From NCBI RefSeq assembly GCF_035818675.1, contig NZ_JAYKZZ010000011.1:124001-188000 (forward strand): DNA of 64,000 nucleotides. The letters run 5' to 3'. This DNA is from Parapedobacter flavus. Lineage in GTDB: Bacteria > Bacteroidota > Bacteroidia > Sphingobacteriales > Sphingobacteriaceae. Shown here one piece after another: positions 27,763 through 37,262 of this stretch. Made by a program: the position numbers and the translations under genes. A model generated the notes under the pieces. It did not search any database. It saw only the letters and a program-made list of their open reading frames with translations, and was not told the origin of the DNA. Numbering within the stretch: position 1 is the stretch's first letter; the number at the start of each line of letters is the position of its first letter.

Positions 27763-29559
27763 ATGAAAATCAAACATATCATTTTGGCGGCATCTTTTGC
27801 CATGATCCACATGGGATGTGACAAATTTTTGGATCGACCGCCGTTGACAGACTTTACCGACGAAACCGCTTGGGTAAATGAAGAAAATGTGCGAATGTAC
27901 GCAAACAAGTATTACACCGATTTCTTCGTGGGGTACAATTCCGGTTTCGGTTATTCTGGCGCCGCTTTAATGGGCTTTACATTTAGTGACGATGCCGTGA
28001 GCCTGGGAAACCAAAGCAATTTTACCCGATCCGTTCCGAACAGTGGTATTTGGAGCTATTCGCTTGTTCGATCGATTAACATTATGATCGACCGTGTTCA
28101 GAACAAGATGGAGGGCGTTCTGGAAACGGAAGCATATAACCACTGGATGGGTATAGGGCGCTTTTTTCGAGGGTTCCGCTATGCACAGCTTGTACAACAG
28201 TATGGAGACGTCCCTTATTACGACTATGTGGTGGCGGATACTGAACTGGATGAATTGTATAAGCCCCGTACACCGCGCAACGAGGTAATGAACGCCGTTT
28301 ACGACGATTTCCGGTATGCACTTGAGAACGTACGCTTAAATGACGGTGATCAGTATGTAAACCGCTACGTAGTTGCGGGTGTCGTCTCCCGCTTAGCACT
28401 GTACGAAGGTACTTGGCAAAAGTATTATTACAACGATGACGAACAGGCGCGCAAATTCTTTGAATTGGCGGTAGAGGCGGGCGATTTGGTTATGGAGAGC
28501 GGGCGATATGATATCGTAACAGACTACCGTACCTTGTTTACCTCGCTGAATTTGAGTGGAAACAAGGATTGCATATTGTATCGACATTATGATGGGGCGG
28601 TAGGTGTACGGCATGCCATCGCTTCGAACAGCAACCTTACCGAGTCGCTGATCTTTGGCCCGTCTACCGACTTGATTAAATCATTCATTTGTCACGATGG
28701 AGAAGCTTGGCAAAACTCTTCGGTAACCGATGCCGAGGAGTTTGATATAGCCAGTTTGATCCAAACACGGGATTCCCGTTTTGAGGCATCATTCCATAGG
28801 GAACCTAGGCAAACGAATAGGGGCTCATTGTTATATATCGTTAAATTCCTGCCGCGGGATGTCGAAGCGATTGTTGAAGCGGGTGGTAAACTTCCTGCCG
28901 ATTTTGTGGGTGCTACCAACGTAACCGATTATCCCGTACTGCGGTATGCTGAGGTGTTGTTGAATTGGATTGAGGCAAAAACTGAGTTGGCAAGTGTCGG
29001 CGGTGCTGCCGTGACCCAAGAGGATATCGACAAATCTATCAATAAAATTAGAGACAGGCCGCTGGCAACCGTTGCGGTTGAAAGAGGCGTTCAAAAGACA
29101 GCACCATTAACGTTGAGCGCGTTACCTGAGGATCCTGAGCGAGACGCGAGTGTGTCGCCGTTATTGTGGGAAATCCGCCGGGAGCGGCGCATGGAGTTCA
29201 CGTTCGAGTCGTCTCGTATAGCGGACTTGGAGCGTTGGCATAAATTGGACTACATGGATACCGATGCCAACCCGGATCTATTGTCGGGAGCATGGGTGGA
29301 TTTTCCGGAGGAATTACCGGCTATGATCAAGAATACACTTTCGGTCGTGTCCGTGGATGGTGAAATCACGCCATACAACGGGGCAAATGATGAGGAAATG
29401 GTCGGCTTTTACCGGAGTACAAGTAACGCCGGACGGCTACCCTATCTTAACCTTTCCAACGTGAACCCATACCTTTCGCCGGTAGGTCGCGTGCAGATGG
29501 ATGAGTACGCAGCACGGGGTTATGAGTTGAAACAGACGGAAGGTTGGCCGCAAGAATAG
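27763..29559 (+). CDS. SusD/RagB lipoprotein (unit C)
   Basis: 598 residues with lipobox HMGC (Cys19) followed by DKFLDRPPLTDFTDETAWVNEENVRMY (in pieces), the standard SusD opening. The helical core shows ARFFRGFRYAQL-type text (GRFFRGFRYAQLVQQYGDVPYYD), and the C-terminal part has LLWEIRRERRMEFTFESSRIADLERW, the conserved RERR motif. It should sit on top of the SusC encoded 17 bases upstream and bind ligand at the cell surface. Confidence 0.93.
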   Translation: MKIKHIILAASFAMIHMGCDKFLDRPPLTDFTDETAWVNEENVRMYANKYYTDFFVGYNSGFGYSGAALMGFTFSDDAVSLGNQSNFTRSVPNSGIWSYSLVRSINIMIDRVQNKMEGVLETEAYNHWMGIGRFFRGFRYAQLVQQYGDVPYYDYVVADTELDELYKPRTPRNEVMNAVYDDFRYALENVRLNDGDQYVNRYVVAGVVSRLALYEGTWQKYYYNDDEQARKFFELAVEAGDLVMESGRYDIVTDYRTLFTSLNLSGNKDCILYRHYDGAVGVRHAIASNSNLTESLIFGPSTDLIKSFICHDGEAWQNSSVTDAEEFDIASLIQTRDSRFEASFHREPRQTNRGSLLYIVKFLPRDVEAIVEAGGKLPADFVGATNVTDYPVLRYAEVLLNWIEAKTELASVGGAAVTQEDIDKSINKIRDRPLATVAVERGVQKTAPLTLSALPEDPERDASVSPLLWEIRRERRMEFTFESSRIADLERWHKLDYMDTDANPDLLSGAWVDFPEELPAMIKNTLSVVSVDGEITPYNGANDEEMVGFYRSTSNAGRLPYLNLSNVNPYLSPVGRVQMDEYAARGYELKQTEGWPQE

Positions 29560-29594
29560 AACGTTTAGAAGCTTATGCTAAAAGATATCATGTT

Positions 29595-31028
29595 ATGAAA
29601 CAATTAAAAAATGGATTAAAGGGTTTAACCTGGCAACTGGTGACAGTTATTGTCGGACTAACGGCGTTCAGTGCCTGTTCCGATGATTTTCCAGAAAACA
29701 TCGAGTCTTCTGCAGAAACGGTATTGACATCAATCAAAATCCTTAATGCCGGTGTAGACGGCTCAACGGTTTTGGAGGGCACCGTCGATGAATTTACAAA
29801 AACGGTATCCTTTCCGCGAATCGATCCCGAAACGGATTTTTCAGCAATACGTTTCGAAATGGAAGGTTCACAAGGTGCCACGCTGGACCAAGAGTCGTAT
29901 CTTGTTCCTTTTGATGAAGGCGAATCCCAGCGGACCCTCGTGATCAAAGTCGTCAATGGACCGAGATATCGCGAATATTTGGTCAACATCCGACTACGCG
30001 TGCCGGTTTTTGGTGCGGATTTCGAGAACCCGATGATATTCGATTTTTCTAATAGCCCGGAGGGGCTGCCAATTTACCCGACATTTCAATCGTTGCTGAC
30101 CCGCGGGTCTGGGTTTGACGGATCACGAGTTCTTATTGTAACCCGAGCGGAAGGGGGATCACATTTATTGGATGTTCAGGATTTGAAAGACGGTAAGATT
30201 GAACCCATTCCGCTGAATTTGGAAGGCGTGTCGGGCGGCACCTACCCTGTAAATTGTGGGGCATTAATTAATGGACACACCTATATCGCCAGCTTATCTG
30301 GTGGACAAGTGTCGCCGTTGAAAATCTATCATTGGACCGATCCGGCCGCCGCACCCGAGGTAATAGCCAATATTAATGTGGCGAGCATTGCTGGAGCGGG
30401 TGTACGGCACGGAGACAATTTATCGGTGAATTTAGACAATAACGGGAACGGCTATATCTTTTTCGGTGACAATGCAGCCACTAAAGTATTGCGTTTAAAA
30501 ATAGCAAACTACACGAGCGTCTCGGACCCGTTTGTTTTTGATTCCCAAACAGGGGTCTCATCGTTCATGTCTTACAATCGGATCGGTAATTCCGACCAAT
30601 ACATCTTTACCGGCTATGACGCTCCTGTTATGCTCGCCAACGATGGCGGTGCAATAGCTTATCGGTTAAGTAGTACCGTGGTGCCTAATAGGGGGTCTGA
30701 TGCGCGTGTGATTACCTTTAATGGCGAGAGGTACCTGATCTTGACCACCGCTGCGCGCTCGGGTTCAGACGCGACCGTTCTCTATGTATATAATATTACA
30801 GCTGGTGAAAGTATTGCAGAGGCATTGGAAATTTTCGATGAATCTGGTGCCGATGATGTATATCACTATTCCATTGGGGGAGCTGCTGTTTCTGCTCCTT
30901 CAACACAGACCAATTGGTATGTGACCAAGGATAGTGAGGGAAATGATGAAAAGCTGATGTTATACAGCGCATCTGCAGATGCGGGTTTTGCGTTGGTTGA
31001 ATTCGGTAAAAAGCAAGCTGAGGATTAG
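29595..31028 (+). CDS. Surface lipoprotein in SGBP position (DUF5018/DUF4623-like), unit C
   Basis: 477 residues from the ATG at 29595 (an upstream in-frame TTG at 29544 overlaps the SusD gene and precedes no signal). Lipobox FSAC (Cys28). Residues about 35-130 look like an Ig-like domain (ILNAGVDGSTVLEG, PETDFSAIRFEMEGSQGATL, YREYLVNIRL), matching the DUF5018 type found on surface glycan-binding proteins. Residues about 135-477 are beta-rich with repeated blade-like units (GGSHLLDVQDLKDGKIEPI, NNGNGYIFFGDNAATKVL), probably a propeller related to DUF4623. Third gene after SusC and SusD is the usual place for a surface glycan-binding protein. No catalytic motif is seen. Family names given from memory with moderate confidence. 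Confidence 0.65.
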   Translation: MKQLKNGLKGLTWQLVTVIVGLTAFSACSDDFPENIESSAETVLTSIKILNAGVDGSTVLEGTVDEFTKTVSFPRIDPETDFSAIRFEMEGSQGATLDQESYLVPFDEGESQRTLVIKVVNGPRYREYLVNIRLRVPVFGADFENPMIFDFSNSPEGLPIYPTFQSLLTRGSGFDGSRVLIVTRAEGGSHLLDVQDLKDGKIEPIPLNLEGVSGGTYPVNCGALINGHTYIASLSGGQVSPLKIYHWTDPAAAPEVIANINVASIAGAGVRHGDNLSVNLDNNGNGYIFFGDNAATKVLRLKIANYTSVSDPFVFDSQTGVSSFMSYNRIGNSDQYIFTGYDAPVMLANDGGAIAYRLSSTVVPNRGSDARVITFNGERYLILTTAARSGSDATVLYVYNITAGESIAEALEIFDESGADDVYHYSIGGAAVSAPSTQTNWYVTKDSEGNDEKLMLYSASADAGFALVEFGKKQAED

Positions 31029-31053
31029 GTCAGGGTATGGATTAACGATGACT

Positions 31054-31108
31054 GGATAGATGCGCCCCTCATCGAGAGAGGAGGGCCTTCGCGTCTATCC
31101 GGTTTTCT
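31054..31108 (+). terminator. Terminator after unit C
   Basis: An 11-bp stem with one G-T pair (GGATAGATGCG 31054-31064 with CGCGTCTATCC 31090-31100) is followed by GGTTTTCT. It marks the end of the namZ-SusC-SusD unit. Confidence 0.65.
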
Positions 31109-31112
31109 ATCT

Positions 31113-31127
31113 TGCAATAAAGACGTA
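31113..31127 (+). promoter_or_regulatory. Degenerate operator-like motif before unit D
   Basis: TGCAATAAAGACGTA aligns with CGCATAAAGACGCA (22740) after one inserted A and one C-to-T change. Surrounding bases (TATCTTGCA before it, GCGCG after) also match the stretch around 22740, so the two intergenic regions are related. Spacing of cores is 11, not 10, so it may be weak. Confidence 0.3.
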
Positions 31128-31171
31128 TGAGAAAACGATAAGTTGAGCGCGCGTCAAAAAAAAGTAAACGA

Positions 31172-32632
31172 ATGAGCCGATTTTATTTATGCACACGTGT
31201 AGTCGTGGTTTTACTGCTATTATTCAACAGTTGTAAAAAGGATCCCGGTGGTATCGATACGCCAGAGCCGGAGCCGCCGGAGCCGGAGGACGAACTTTTA
31301 TTTCCCGAAAAGGAGATGCGTGCGGTATGGGTTACCACAGCGTGGGGACTTGATTGGCCCCGCGGGGATTATAACGCGGCCAGCCAGAAGCAGCAATACA
31401 TGGCCTACCTTGATCGGTTCGAGGACCTGAACATCAATGCAATATTTTTTCAGGTGAAGGCGATGGGCGATGCGTATTATACGTCGTCATACGAACCATG
31501 GAGTGTTTCTATCACAGGGACACGGGGAAAAAACCCCGGTTACGATATTCTTGAATTCATGATCAGTGAAGCTCATGCACGGGGCATCGAATTCCATGCT
31601 TGGATGAACCCTTACCGTATAGCGACGCGGGCCAACACCAGTACGTCTTACCCACCGCTTCATGAATCGGTTAACCCCGACTGGGTGGTTAGTCATGAAA
31701 AAATTCAGATATACAACCCTGCCTTACCCGAGGTGAGGGAACGATTAGTCGATATCGTTAACGAACTGATTACTTCATATCCTGTAGACGGTATCCACTT
31801 CGACGATTATTTTTATCCGGCGGCTTCTTCCGCTGGCCAAATGGTATCGGACGAAGATGATTTCGCGCAATATGGCGCAAGCTACAGTACCATCGAGGAT
31901 TTCAGGCGGGGGAATGTGGACCAAGCAATCAACGCGGTCTATGACCATATTGTGGCGACCCGGCCAGAGGTCGTGTTTTCAGTGTCGCCAGCGCCTAATC
32001 GGGATTATAATTACAATACGGTTTTTGCAGATGTGACCAAATGGTGCAAGGAAGGTTGGGTCGACATTGTAATACCGCAGCTTTACCAAGAAATAGGGAA
32101 TGCGTATAATGATTTCCAGATGAACCTTGATTATTGGTCCCAATATCATTATGAAGCGACATTAATGGTGGGACACGGTTATTATAAGTTTGGAGACCCG
32201 TCGATGCCGGCGGCGTTTCAGTCGACAGCCGAGCTGGAAAAGCAATTTGAGCTCACCAGACGCAATCAAAAAGTGTTGGGCAATGCCCTATATAGCGCTC
32301 GCTACGTACTGGAGAATAAAATTAATATTACAGACAAGTTAGCTACGCTTTATGCTAATCCCGCGGTAATTCCGATGGTGGGGCGATCGGTTTCGGCGGC
32401 TCCGCAGGCAGTATCGGGCGTCACAATAACCGGTAACGAACTTAAATGGAGTACATCGGGTAATGTTAGATCGGTGGTTTATTATTTCTCGGATTTGACA
32501 AAACAAGGCATCGTGTACGCCATAACAGAACAAGAGAATATAGCGTTAGATAAAGCGGGGCATTATTGTGTATCGACGATAAACATAGATAATGAAGAAA
32601 GTATACCATCGGATGTGGTGGAATATGAATAA
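31172..32632 (+). CDS. GHL10-family (YngK/DigH-like) lipoprotein, second copy
   Basis: 486 residues with lipobox FNSC (Cys21) and a Pro/Glu-rich linker (PEPEPPEPED, 31-40) that would hold it off the membrane. The barrel (about 46-385) keeps the family motifs: KEMRAVWVTTAWGLDWP (47-63), FQVKAMGDAYY (93-103), WMNPYR (144-149) and DGIHFDDYFYP (206-216). It is a diverged paralogue of the protein at 11732, lacking its leader cassette, with lower G+C and a lipid anchor. A short C-terminal Ig-like domain follows. Probably acts on denuded peptidoglycan glycan at the outer membrane. It starts after the unit C terminator and probably shares a transcript with the fusion enzyme gene 50 bases downstream. 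Confidence 0.86.
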   Translation: MSRFYLCTRVVVVLLLLFNSCKKDPGGIDTPEPEPPEPEDELLFPEKEMRAVWVTTAWGLDWPRGDYNAASQKQQYMAYLDRFEDLNINAIFFQVKAMGDAYYTSSYEPWSVSITGTRGKNPGYDILEFMISEAHARGIEFHAWMNPYRIATRANTSTSYPPLHESVNPDWVVSHEKIQIYNPALPEVRERLVDIVNELITSYPVDGIHFDDYFYPAASSAGQMVSDEDDFAQYGASYSTIEDFRRGNVDQAINAVYDHIVATRPEVVFSVSPAPNRDYNYNTVFADVTKWCKEGWVDIVIPQLYQEIGNAYNDFQMNLDYWSQYHYEATLMVGHGYYKFGDPSMPAAFQSTAELEKQFELTRRNQKVLGNALYSARYVLENKINITDKLATLYANPAVIPMVGRSVSAAPQAVSGVTITGNELKWSTSGNVRSVVYYFSDLTKQGIVYAITEQENIALDKAGHYCVSTINIDNEESIPSDVVEYE

Positions 32633-32682
32633 GTATACCTTTATTCAGTTTTTTGTATTGAGTGGTAGCGTGATTGTATCAT

Positions 32683-35600
32683 ATGACGGCTTATAAACGA
32701 TCCTATCTGTTAAAACCGATAGCGCTGTTGAAGGTGCTGGTGCTGTTTACGGTACTGGCCGTGCATGCCCAGCCCTTCCAATTCGCGCATGTGACCGATA
32801 CGCATGTGGGCGGTGCCACCGGCGTGGACGACCTGCGGCGCACGGTAGCCGACATCAATGCCAACCCCGGCCTTGATTTCGTCATCCTGTCGGGCGACGT
32901 GACCGAATTCGGTTCGGACGACGAGCTGCGGTTAGCTAAACAAATCCTGGATAGCCTCACCGTTCCGTGGTATGTCATTCCGGGCAACCACGACACCAAC
33001 TGGTCCGAAAGCGGGGGCAACAGCTTCCGCGAGGTATTTGGCGGCGAAACCTTCGCCTTCGTGCATAAGGGGTACTTTTTCGTAGGGACCAACTCGGGCC
33101 CCAATATGCGGATGAGCCCCGGGCAGGTGCCCCGCGAAAACCTGGTGTGGATGGATTCCCTCTTCGCCGCGAACGCCGACGTGGATATGCCGCTCATTTA
33201 TGTAAACCACTACCCGCAAGACTCTTCGCTTAACAACTGGTTCGAGGCACTCGACCGCGTAAAGACCCGCAATGTGCAGCTCTTTTTCTGTGGCCACGGG
33301 CACCAGAACCATGAATACGATTTCGAGGGTATCCCCGGTATCATGGGGCGCTCCAACCTGCGGGCCAAAGACACCGTAGGTGGCTACAACATCGTTACCA
33401 TCGGCAACGGCCAAGCCACTTACCAGGAACGCAATCCCGGCGTAGGTACCCAGCCCGCTTGGGCAACTATTCCCCTGGTCAACCACCGTTTCCAAACGGA
33501 ACGCCGGTACTATCATCGACCGAGCTACGACGTGAATACGCGGCATGCCGCTGTGCGTGAAGTGTGGTCGTTCCAAGATGATAGCGATATCGGTGCCGGA
33601 CTCGCTACTTATAAGCAACTGGTCATTACCGCCAATACTGCCGGCCAAGTCTATGCGCTCGATGTGCAGACGGGCCGTAAGGTATGGAGTTTCCAAACCG
33701 GTGGCAAGGTGTACTCTACCCCCGCCGTATGGAGAGATTATGTCGTGGTGGGTTCCACCGACAGGCACATCTACGGACTGGATGCCAAAACAGGGGCCGA
33801 GCGGTGGCAGTACGCTACGGACAAAGCCGTGCTGGGCTCCCCGTTAATACACAAAGGCGTTGCCTACATCGGCGCATCAGACGGCGTGTTCCGCGCCATC
33901 GATATCAAGTCGGGCCAACTGCGCTGGTCGTTCGATGCTGTAAAAGGCTATGTGTCAGGCAAACCGCTACTATATGATAACACGCTATATTTCGGTTCGT
34001 GGGGCAACGGTTTCTACGCACTAGACCCGGCCGATGGCCGGCTGAAATGGGAATGGTCCAACGGCGCCTCCAGTCGCATGCTCTCGCCGGCGGCCTGCTA
34101 CCCGGTGGGGGCCAATGGCCGCGTGTTTATCGTGGCACCCGACCGGTACATGACCGCGCTCGATGCACGCACCGGTGCGGAGGTATGGCGCAAGAAAATC
34201 GATAGCATCCGCGTCCGCGAGTCCATGGGCTTATCGGAAGATGGAAAACTCGTGTATGTGAAAACGATGGACGGCCAGGTGCTGGGTGTCTCTACCACGG
34301 CCGACACCATGCAGATCGATTGGACATCGGCCCTACAGCTTCCCTACGAACTTACACCCTCGGCTATTGCGGCTAACGACGGACAGGTATTCGTACCCAG
34401 CCATTCGGGCCTTGTGAGCGGCCTCGATGCCGCCAGCGGGGCAGTGGCCTGGCAGTATAAGCTATCTAATGCCATGGTGAACCCCATGCTCCCGCTCAAC
34501 AAACAGCGGCTGGTGGCCAGCACCATGGATGGAAAGGTGGTCTGCCTGGCCTATGGCGATCCCGAAGAACGGGCCTGGATCCGCATCAACCAGCTGGGCT
34601 ACACGCCCCAAGGCATTAAGGTCGCCGTATTGGGCAGCAAAGGCAAGCAGCGTTTCCGCAAGTTTGCACTCATCGATGCGCAGACCGGCGATGTCGTTTA
34701 TACTGCTCGGACGGGCAGGAACTTTGGGGCCTACGGACCGTTCCGTACCTCCTATCGGCTTGATTTTTCGGCTCATGCCGATACGGGCACTTACTACCTC
34801 GAGGTGGACGGCGCACGCTCGCCCCAGTTCCGCATCGCGGCCGATGTGTATGCCGGTGCGGCCGACTTCGCGCTTCGCTACATGCGGCAGCAGCGCACGC
34901 TGTTCAACCCGTTCCTGCAGGATAGCTGCCATACACACGATGGGTTCACGCTCTATGCTACAGACGCGGGCCTGCCCGATAGCACACACATCGATGTGGC
35001 CGGTGGCTGGCACGATGCATCCGACTATTTGCAATATTCCACTACCTCGGCCAATGCTACGTATCACCTCTTGGCTGCCTACCGCGATTTTCCCGGGGTG
35101 TTCCAAGATCATAAGCAAGCTAATGGCCTGAACGGCAGCAACAACGTGGCCGACGTGCTCGATGAAGCCAAATGGGGGCTCGATTGGCTGCTGAAAATGC
35201 ATCCGCAATCCCAACTGCTGTTCAACCAGATTGCCGACGACAGGGATCACGCTGGCATGCGCATGCCGGGCGAAGACGATTTTTATGGCCGCGGTTACGA
35301 ACGGCCGGTGTACTTTGTGAGCGGCGAGCCGCAACAGCGCGGCAAGTTCATGAACAATACCACAGGCACCAGTTCTACCGCAGCCAAGTTCACGAGTGCC
35401 TTCAATCTGGGCAGTGCGGTTTTCGAGCGGGTAAACCAGCCCTATGCCCAACTGCTGCGCGACAAGGCTACCACCGCCTATGCTTTTGCCAACAAGAAAC
35501 TTGGCGTTACACAGACGGCCTCGGTAAAGTCACCTTACATCTATGCCGAGGAAAATTGGGTGGATGATATGGCACTGGCAGCGGTCACCCAGTGGCAGGT

Positions 35601-36303
35601 CACGGGCAACAATCGGTTCCTGGATGAAGCCCTTCACTATGTGGAGCAGGAGCCCGTAACGCCGTGGATGGCGAACGACACGGCAGCACATTACCAGTGG
35701 TATCCGTTCATCAACTTGGGGCACCGCGAGCTGGCCCAGCACCTGGAAGGAAACCGGCGTGATGAGGTGGTTGCCTACTACCGCCAAGGTATTGAACAGG
35801 TATGGGCGCGTGCGGGGCAGAACGCCTTCTACCGTGGCGTGCCGTTCATCTGGTGCAGCAACAACCTCACCACGGCCTTCGCCATCCAGTGCCAGTGGTA
35901 CCGTGAGCTGGCAAACGACGACACCTATGCGCAGCTGGAGCAGGCCAACTTCGACTGGCTCTTCGGATGCAACCCCTGGGGCACGAGCATGGTGTACGGC
36001 CTGCCGGCGTGGGGCGATACGCCCACCGATCCGCACTCGGCCTTCACCCACTTGGATAGTTTCCCTATAGACGGCGGGCTGGTGGATGGCCCGGTATTCG
36101 GCAGCATATTCAACAATCTGATCGGCATCCGGCTCACTAAGCCCGATGCGCATGCGCCGTTCCAATCGGACCTGGCGGTGTACCACGATGACTATGGTGA
36201 CTACAGCACCAACGAACCGACCATGGATGGCACGGCATCGCTGATTTACCTGTTGGCAGCTAAAGAGCAGCAGGCGCGTGAGGAGGCGCAGCCTGACCAG
36301 TAG
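32683..36303 (+). CDS. Metallophosphoesterase - PQQ-type propeller - GH9 fusion enzyme
   Basis: 1206 residues from the ATG at 32683 (an in-frame TTG nine bases earlier is less likely). Signal peptide to about VHAQ (30). Residues 32-285: calcineurin-like metallophosphoesterase with DTH (39-41), GD (71-72), GNHD (101-104), NH near 175 and GHGH (204-207), so all metal ligands are present. Residues 293-625: PQQ/BamB-like beta-propeller with repeated G...YALD...TG...W blades. Residues 630-720: CelD-type Ig-like domain. Residues 722-1200: GH9 (alpha/alpha)6 barrel with GWHDASDY (775-782), NNVADVLDEAKWGLDWLL (in 820-837), CNPWG (1096-1100), PHSAF (1117-1121, where cellulases usually have PHHR) and Glu1178 in NEPTMDG. 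G+C is high (about 58% at 34921-34980). It could dephosphorylate and cut a phosphorylated glycan, such as a teichoic-acid or wall polymer, which is inference. Confidence 0.88.
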   Translation: MTAYKRSYLLKPIALLKVLVLFTVLAVHAQPFQFAHVTDTHVGGATGVDDLRRTVADINANPGLDFVILSGDVTEFGSDDELRLAKQILDSLTVPWYVIPGNHDTNWSESGGNSFREVFGGETFAFVHKGYFFVGTNSGPNMRMSPGQVPRENLVWMDSLFAANADVDMPLIYVNHYPQDSSLNNWFEALDRVKTRNVQLFFCGHGHQNHEYDFEGIPGIMGRSNLRAKDTVGGYNIVTIGNGQATYQERNPGVGTQPAWATIPLVNHRFQTERRYYHRPSYDVNTRHAAVREVWSFQDDSDIGAGLATYKQLVITANTAGQVYALDVQTGRKVWSFQTGGKVYSTPAVWRDYVVVGSTDRHIYGLDAKTGAERWQYATDKAVLGSPLIHKGVAYIGASDGVFRAIDIKSGQLRWSFDAVKGYVSGKPLLYDNTLYFGSWGNGFYALDPADGRLKWEWSNGASSRMLSPAACYPVGANGRVFIVAPDRYMTALDARTGAEVWRKKIDSIRVRESMGLSEDGKLVYVKTMDGQVLGVSTTADTMQIDWTSALQLPYELTPSAIAANDGQVFVPSHSGLVSGLDAASGAVAWQYKLSNAMVNPMLPLNKQRLVASTMDGKVVCLAYGDPEERAWIRINQLGYTPQGIKVAVLGSKGKQRFRKFALIDAQTGDVVYTARTGRNFGAYGPFRTSYRLDFSAHADTGTYYLEVDGARSPQFRIAADVYAGAADFALRYMRQQRTLFNPFLQDSCHTHDGFTLYATDAGLPDSTHIDVAGGWHDASDYLQYSTTSANATYHLLAAYRDFPGVFQDHKQANGLNGSNNVADVLDEAKWGLDWLLKMHPQSQLLFNQIADDRDHAGMRMPGEDDFYGRGYERPVYFVSGEPQQRGKFMNNTTGTSSTAAKFTSAFNLGSAVFERVNQPYAQLLRDKATTAYAFANKKLGVTQTASVKSPYIYAEENWVDDMALAAVTQWQVTGNNRFLDEALHYVEQEPVTPWMANDTAAHYQWYPFINLGHRELAQHLEGNRRDEVVAYYRQGIEQVWARAGQNAFYRGVPFIWCSNNLTTAFAIQCQWYRELANDDTYAQLEQANFDWLFGCNPWGTSMVYGLPAWGDTPTDPHSAFTHLDSFPIDGGLVDGPVFGSIFNNLIGIRLTKPDAHAPFQSDLAVYHDDYGDYSTNEPTMDGTASLIYLLAAKEQQAREEAQPDQ

Positions 36304-36339
36304 CTGCTTGCTGGCGGGGTATGCGGGTTATGTGCCGCG

Positions 36340-37174
36340 TGATTTCGATTAATACAACGAGAGCGAAATGACAAATACGACGGAGAAAGAATCAAATTAT
36401 CAGGATTTGGACCAAATGACAGTAGGCGAGTTACTGGTCAACATCAACAACGAGGATCAAACGGTCGCAGTGGCGGTACAACGGGCTATCCCCCAGATTG
36501 AGCGCCTCATCGAAGCCACTGTGGCCTCGATGAAAGAGGGTGGACGGCTGTTTTATATTGGTGCCGGTACCAGCGGCCGGCTAGGTATCCTCGACGCATC
36601 GGAATGCCCGCCGACATTTGGGGTGCCCTACGACTGGATCATCGGCATCATTGCCGGTGGTGATACCGCCATCCGCAAGGCCGTGGAGTTTGCGGAAGAC
36701 GATGTGGAACAAGCCTGGATCGATCTGCAGGAACACGGCATTAATAGTAAGGACGTGGTAGTGGGCATCGCCGCTTCCGGGGGTACGCCCTATGTGCTGG
36801 GTGCTCTCAAACAAGCCAACGCGGCGGGTCTCGTTACGGGGTGTGTCGTCTGCAACGCCGGCTCGTCCATCGCCGAGGCAGCTACCTATCCCATTGAGGT
36901 CATCGTGGGCCCCGAGTTCGTGACGGGCTCTACCCGCATGAAAGCCGGCACGGCCCAGAAGCTGGTACTCAATATGCTCAGCACCACGGTGATGATTCAG
37001 CTGGGCCGCGTAAAGGGAAATAAAATGGTCGATATGCAACTGACCAACAACAAACTATTTAGCCGGGGTATCCGCATCATCATGGAAGAGATCGGTGTCG
37101 ATCCACAAACCGCTTCGGATATGCTCGAGCAGTACGGGGGCGTACGGAAAGCAATCGAGCAAGCAGGGAGTTAA
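36340..37174 (+). repeat. murQ duplication, copy 1
   Basis: About 0.8 kb, including roughly 25 bases of leader (GATTA...ATACAA.GAGAG.GA before the ATG), is repeated in direct orientation at 46622-47465. Long stretches are identical; most differences are third-position changes, rising near the 3' end. Confidence 0.9.
36368..37174 (+). CDS. murQ: N-acetylmuramic acid 6-phosphate etherase, copy 1
   Basis: 268 residues, cytosolic. It cleaves the lactyl ether of MurNAc-6-phosphate to give GlcNAc-6-phosphate and D-lactate. The SIS-domain sugar-phosphate loop GAGTSGRLG is at 65-73 and the MurQ signature DASECPPTFG at 76-85. Glu79 and Glu110 are 31 residues apart, as are the two catalytic glutamates of E. 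coli MurQ (Glu83 and Glu114). GSTRMKAGTAQK and TNNKLFSRG are also family hallmarks. It is somewhat shorter than the roughly 298-residue E. coli enzyme. Last gene of unit D, 64 bases after the GH9 fusion. A near-identical copy lies about 10.3 kb downstream. Confidence 0.96.
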   Translation: MTNTTEKESNYQDLDQMTVGELLVNINNEDQTVAVAVQRAIPQIERLIEATVASMKEGGRLFYIGAGTSGRLGILDASECPPTFGVPYDWIIGIIAGGDTAIRKAVEFAEDDVEQAWIDLQEHGINSKDVVVGIAASGGTPYVLGALKQANAAGLVTGCVVCNAGSSIAEAATYPIEVIVGPEFVTGSTRMKAGTAQKLVLNMLSTTVMIQLGRVKGNKMVDMQLTNNKLFSRGIRIIMEEIGVDPQTASDMLEQYGGVRKAIEQAGS

Positions 37175-37188
37175 CGCATAAAAACGCA
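37175..37188 (+). promoter_or_regulatory. Distal copy of the operator-like motif before unit E
   Basis: CGCATAAAAACGCA, cores 10 bp apart, starts at the base after the murQ copy 1 stop codon and 113 bases before the proximal motif at 37288. Confidence 0.45.
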
Positions 37189-37262
37189 TAAGTTTTGTGA
37201 TTCCTTTTAACTTAAACATCAATAATCAGTCTGAGTGCCGATTTTGTTAACGTGAATTGGCT

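Noticed and set aside
34462..35451. Long open frame on the minus strand inside the GH9 fusion gene
   Set aside because: Lies wholly antisense to a gene with complete domains; composition is that of a shadow frame and it has no family motif.
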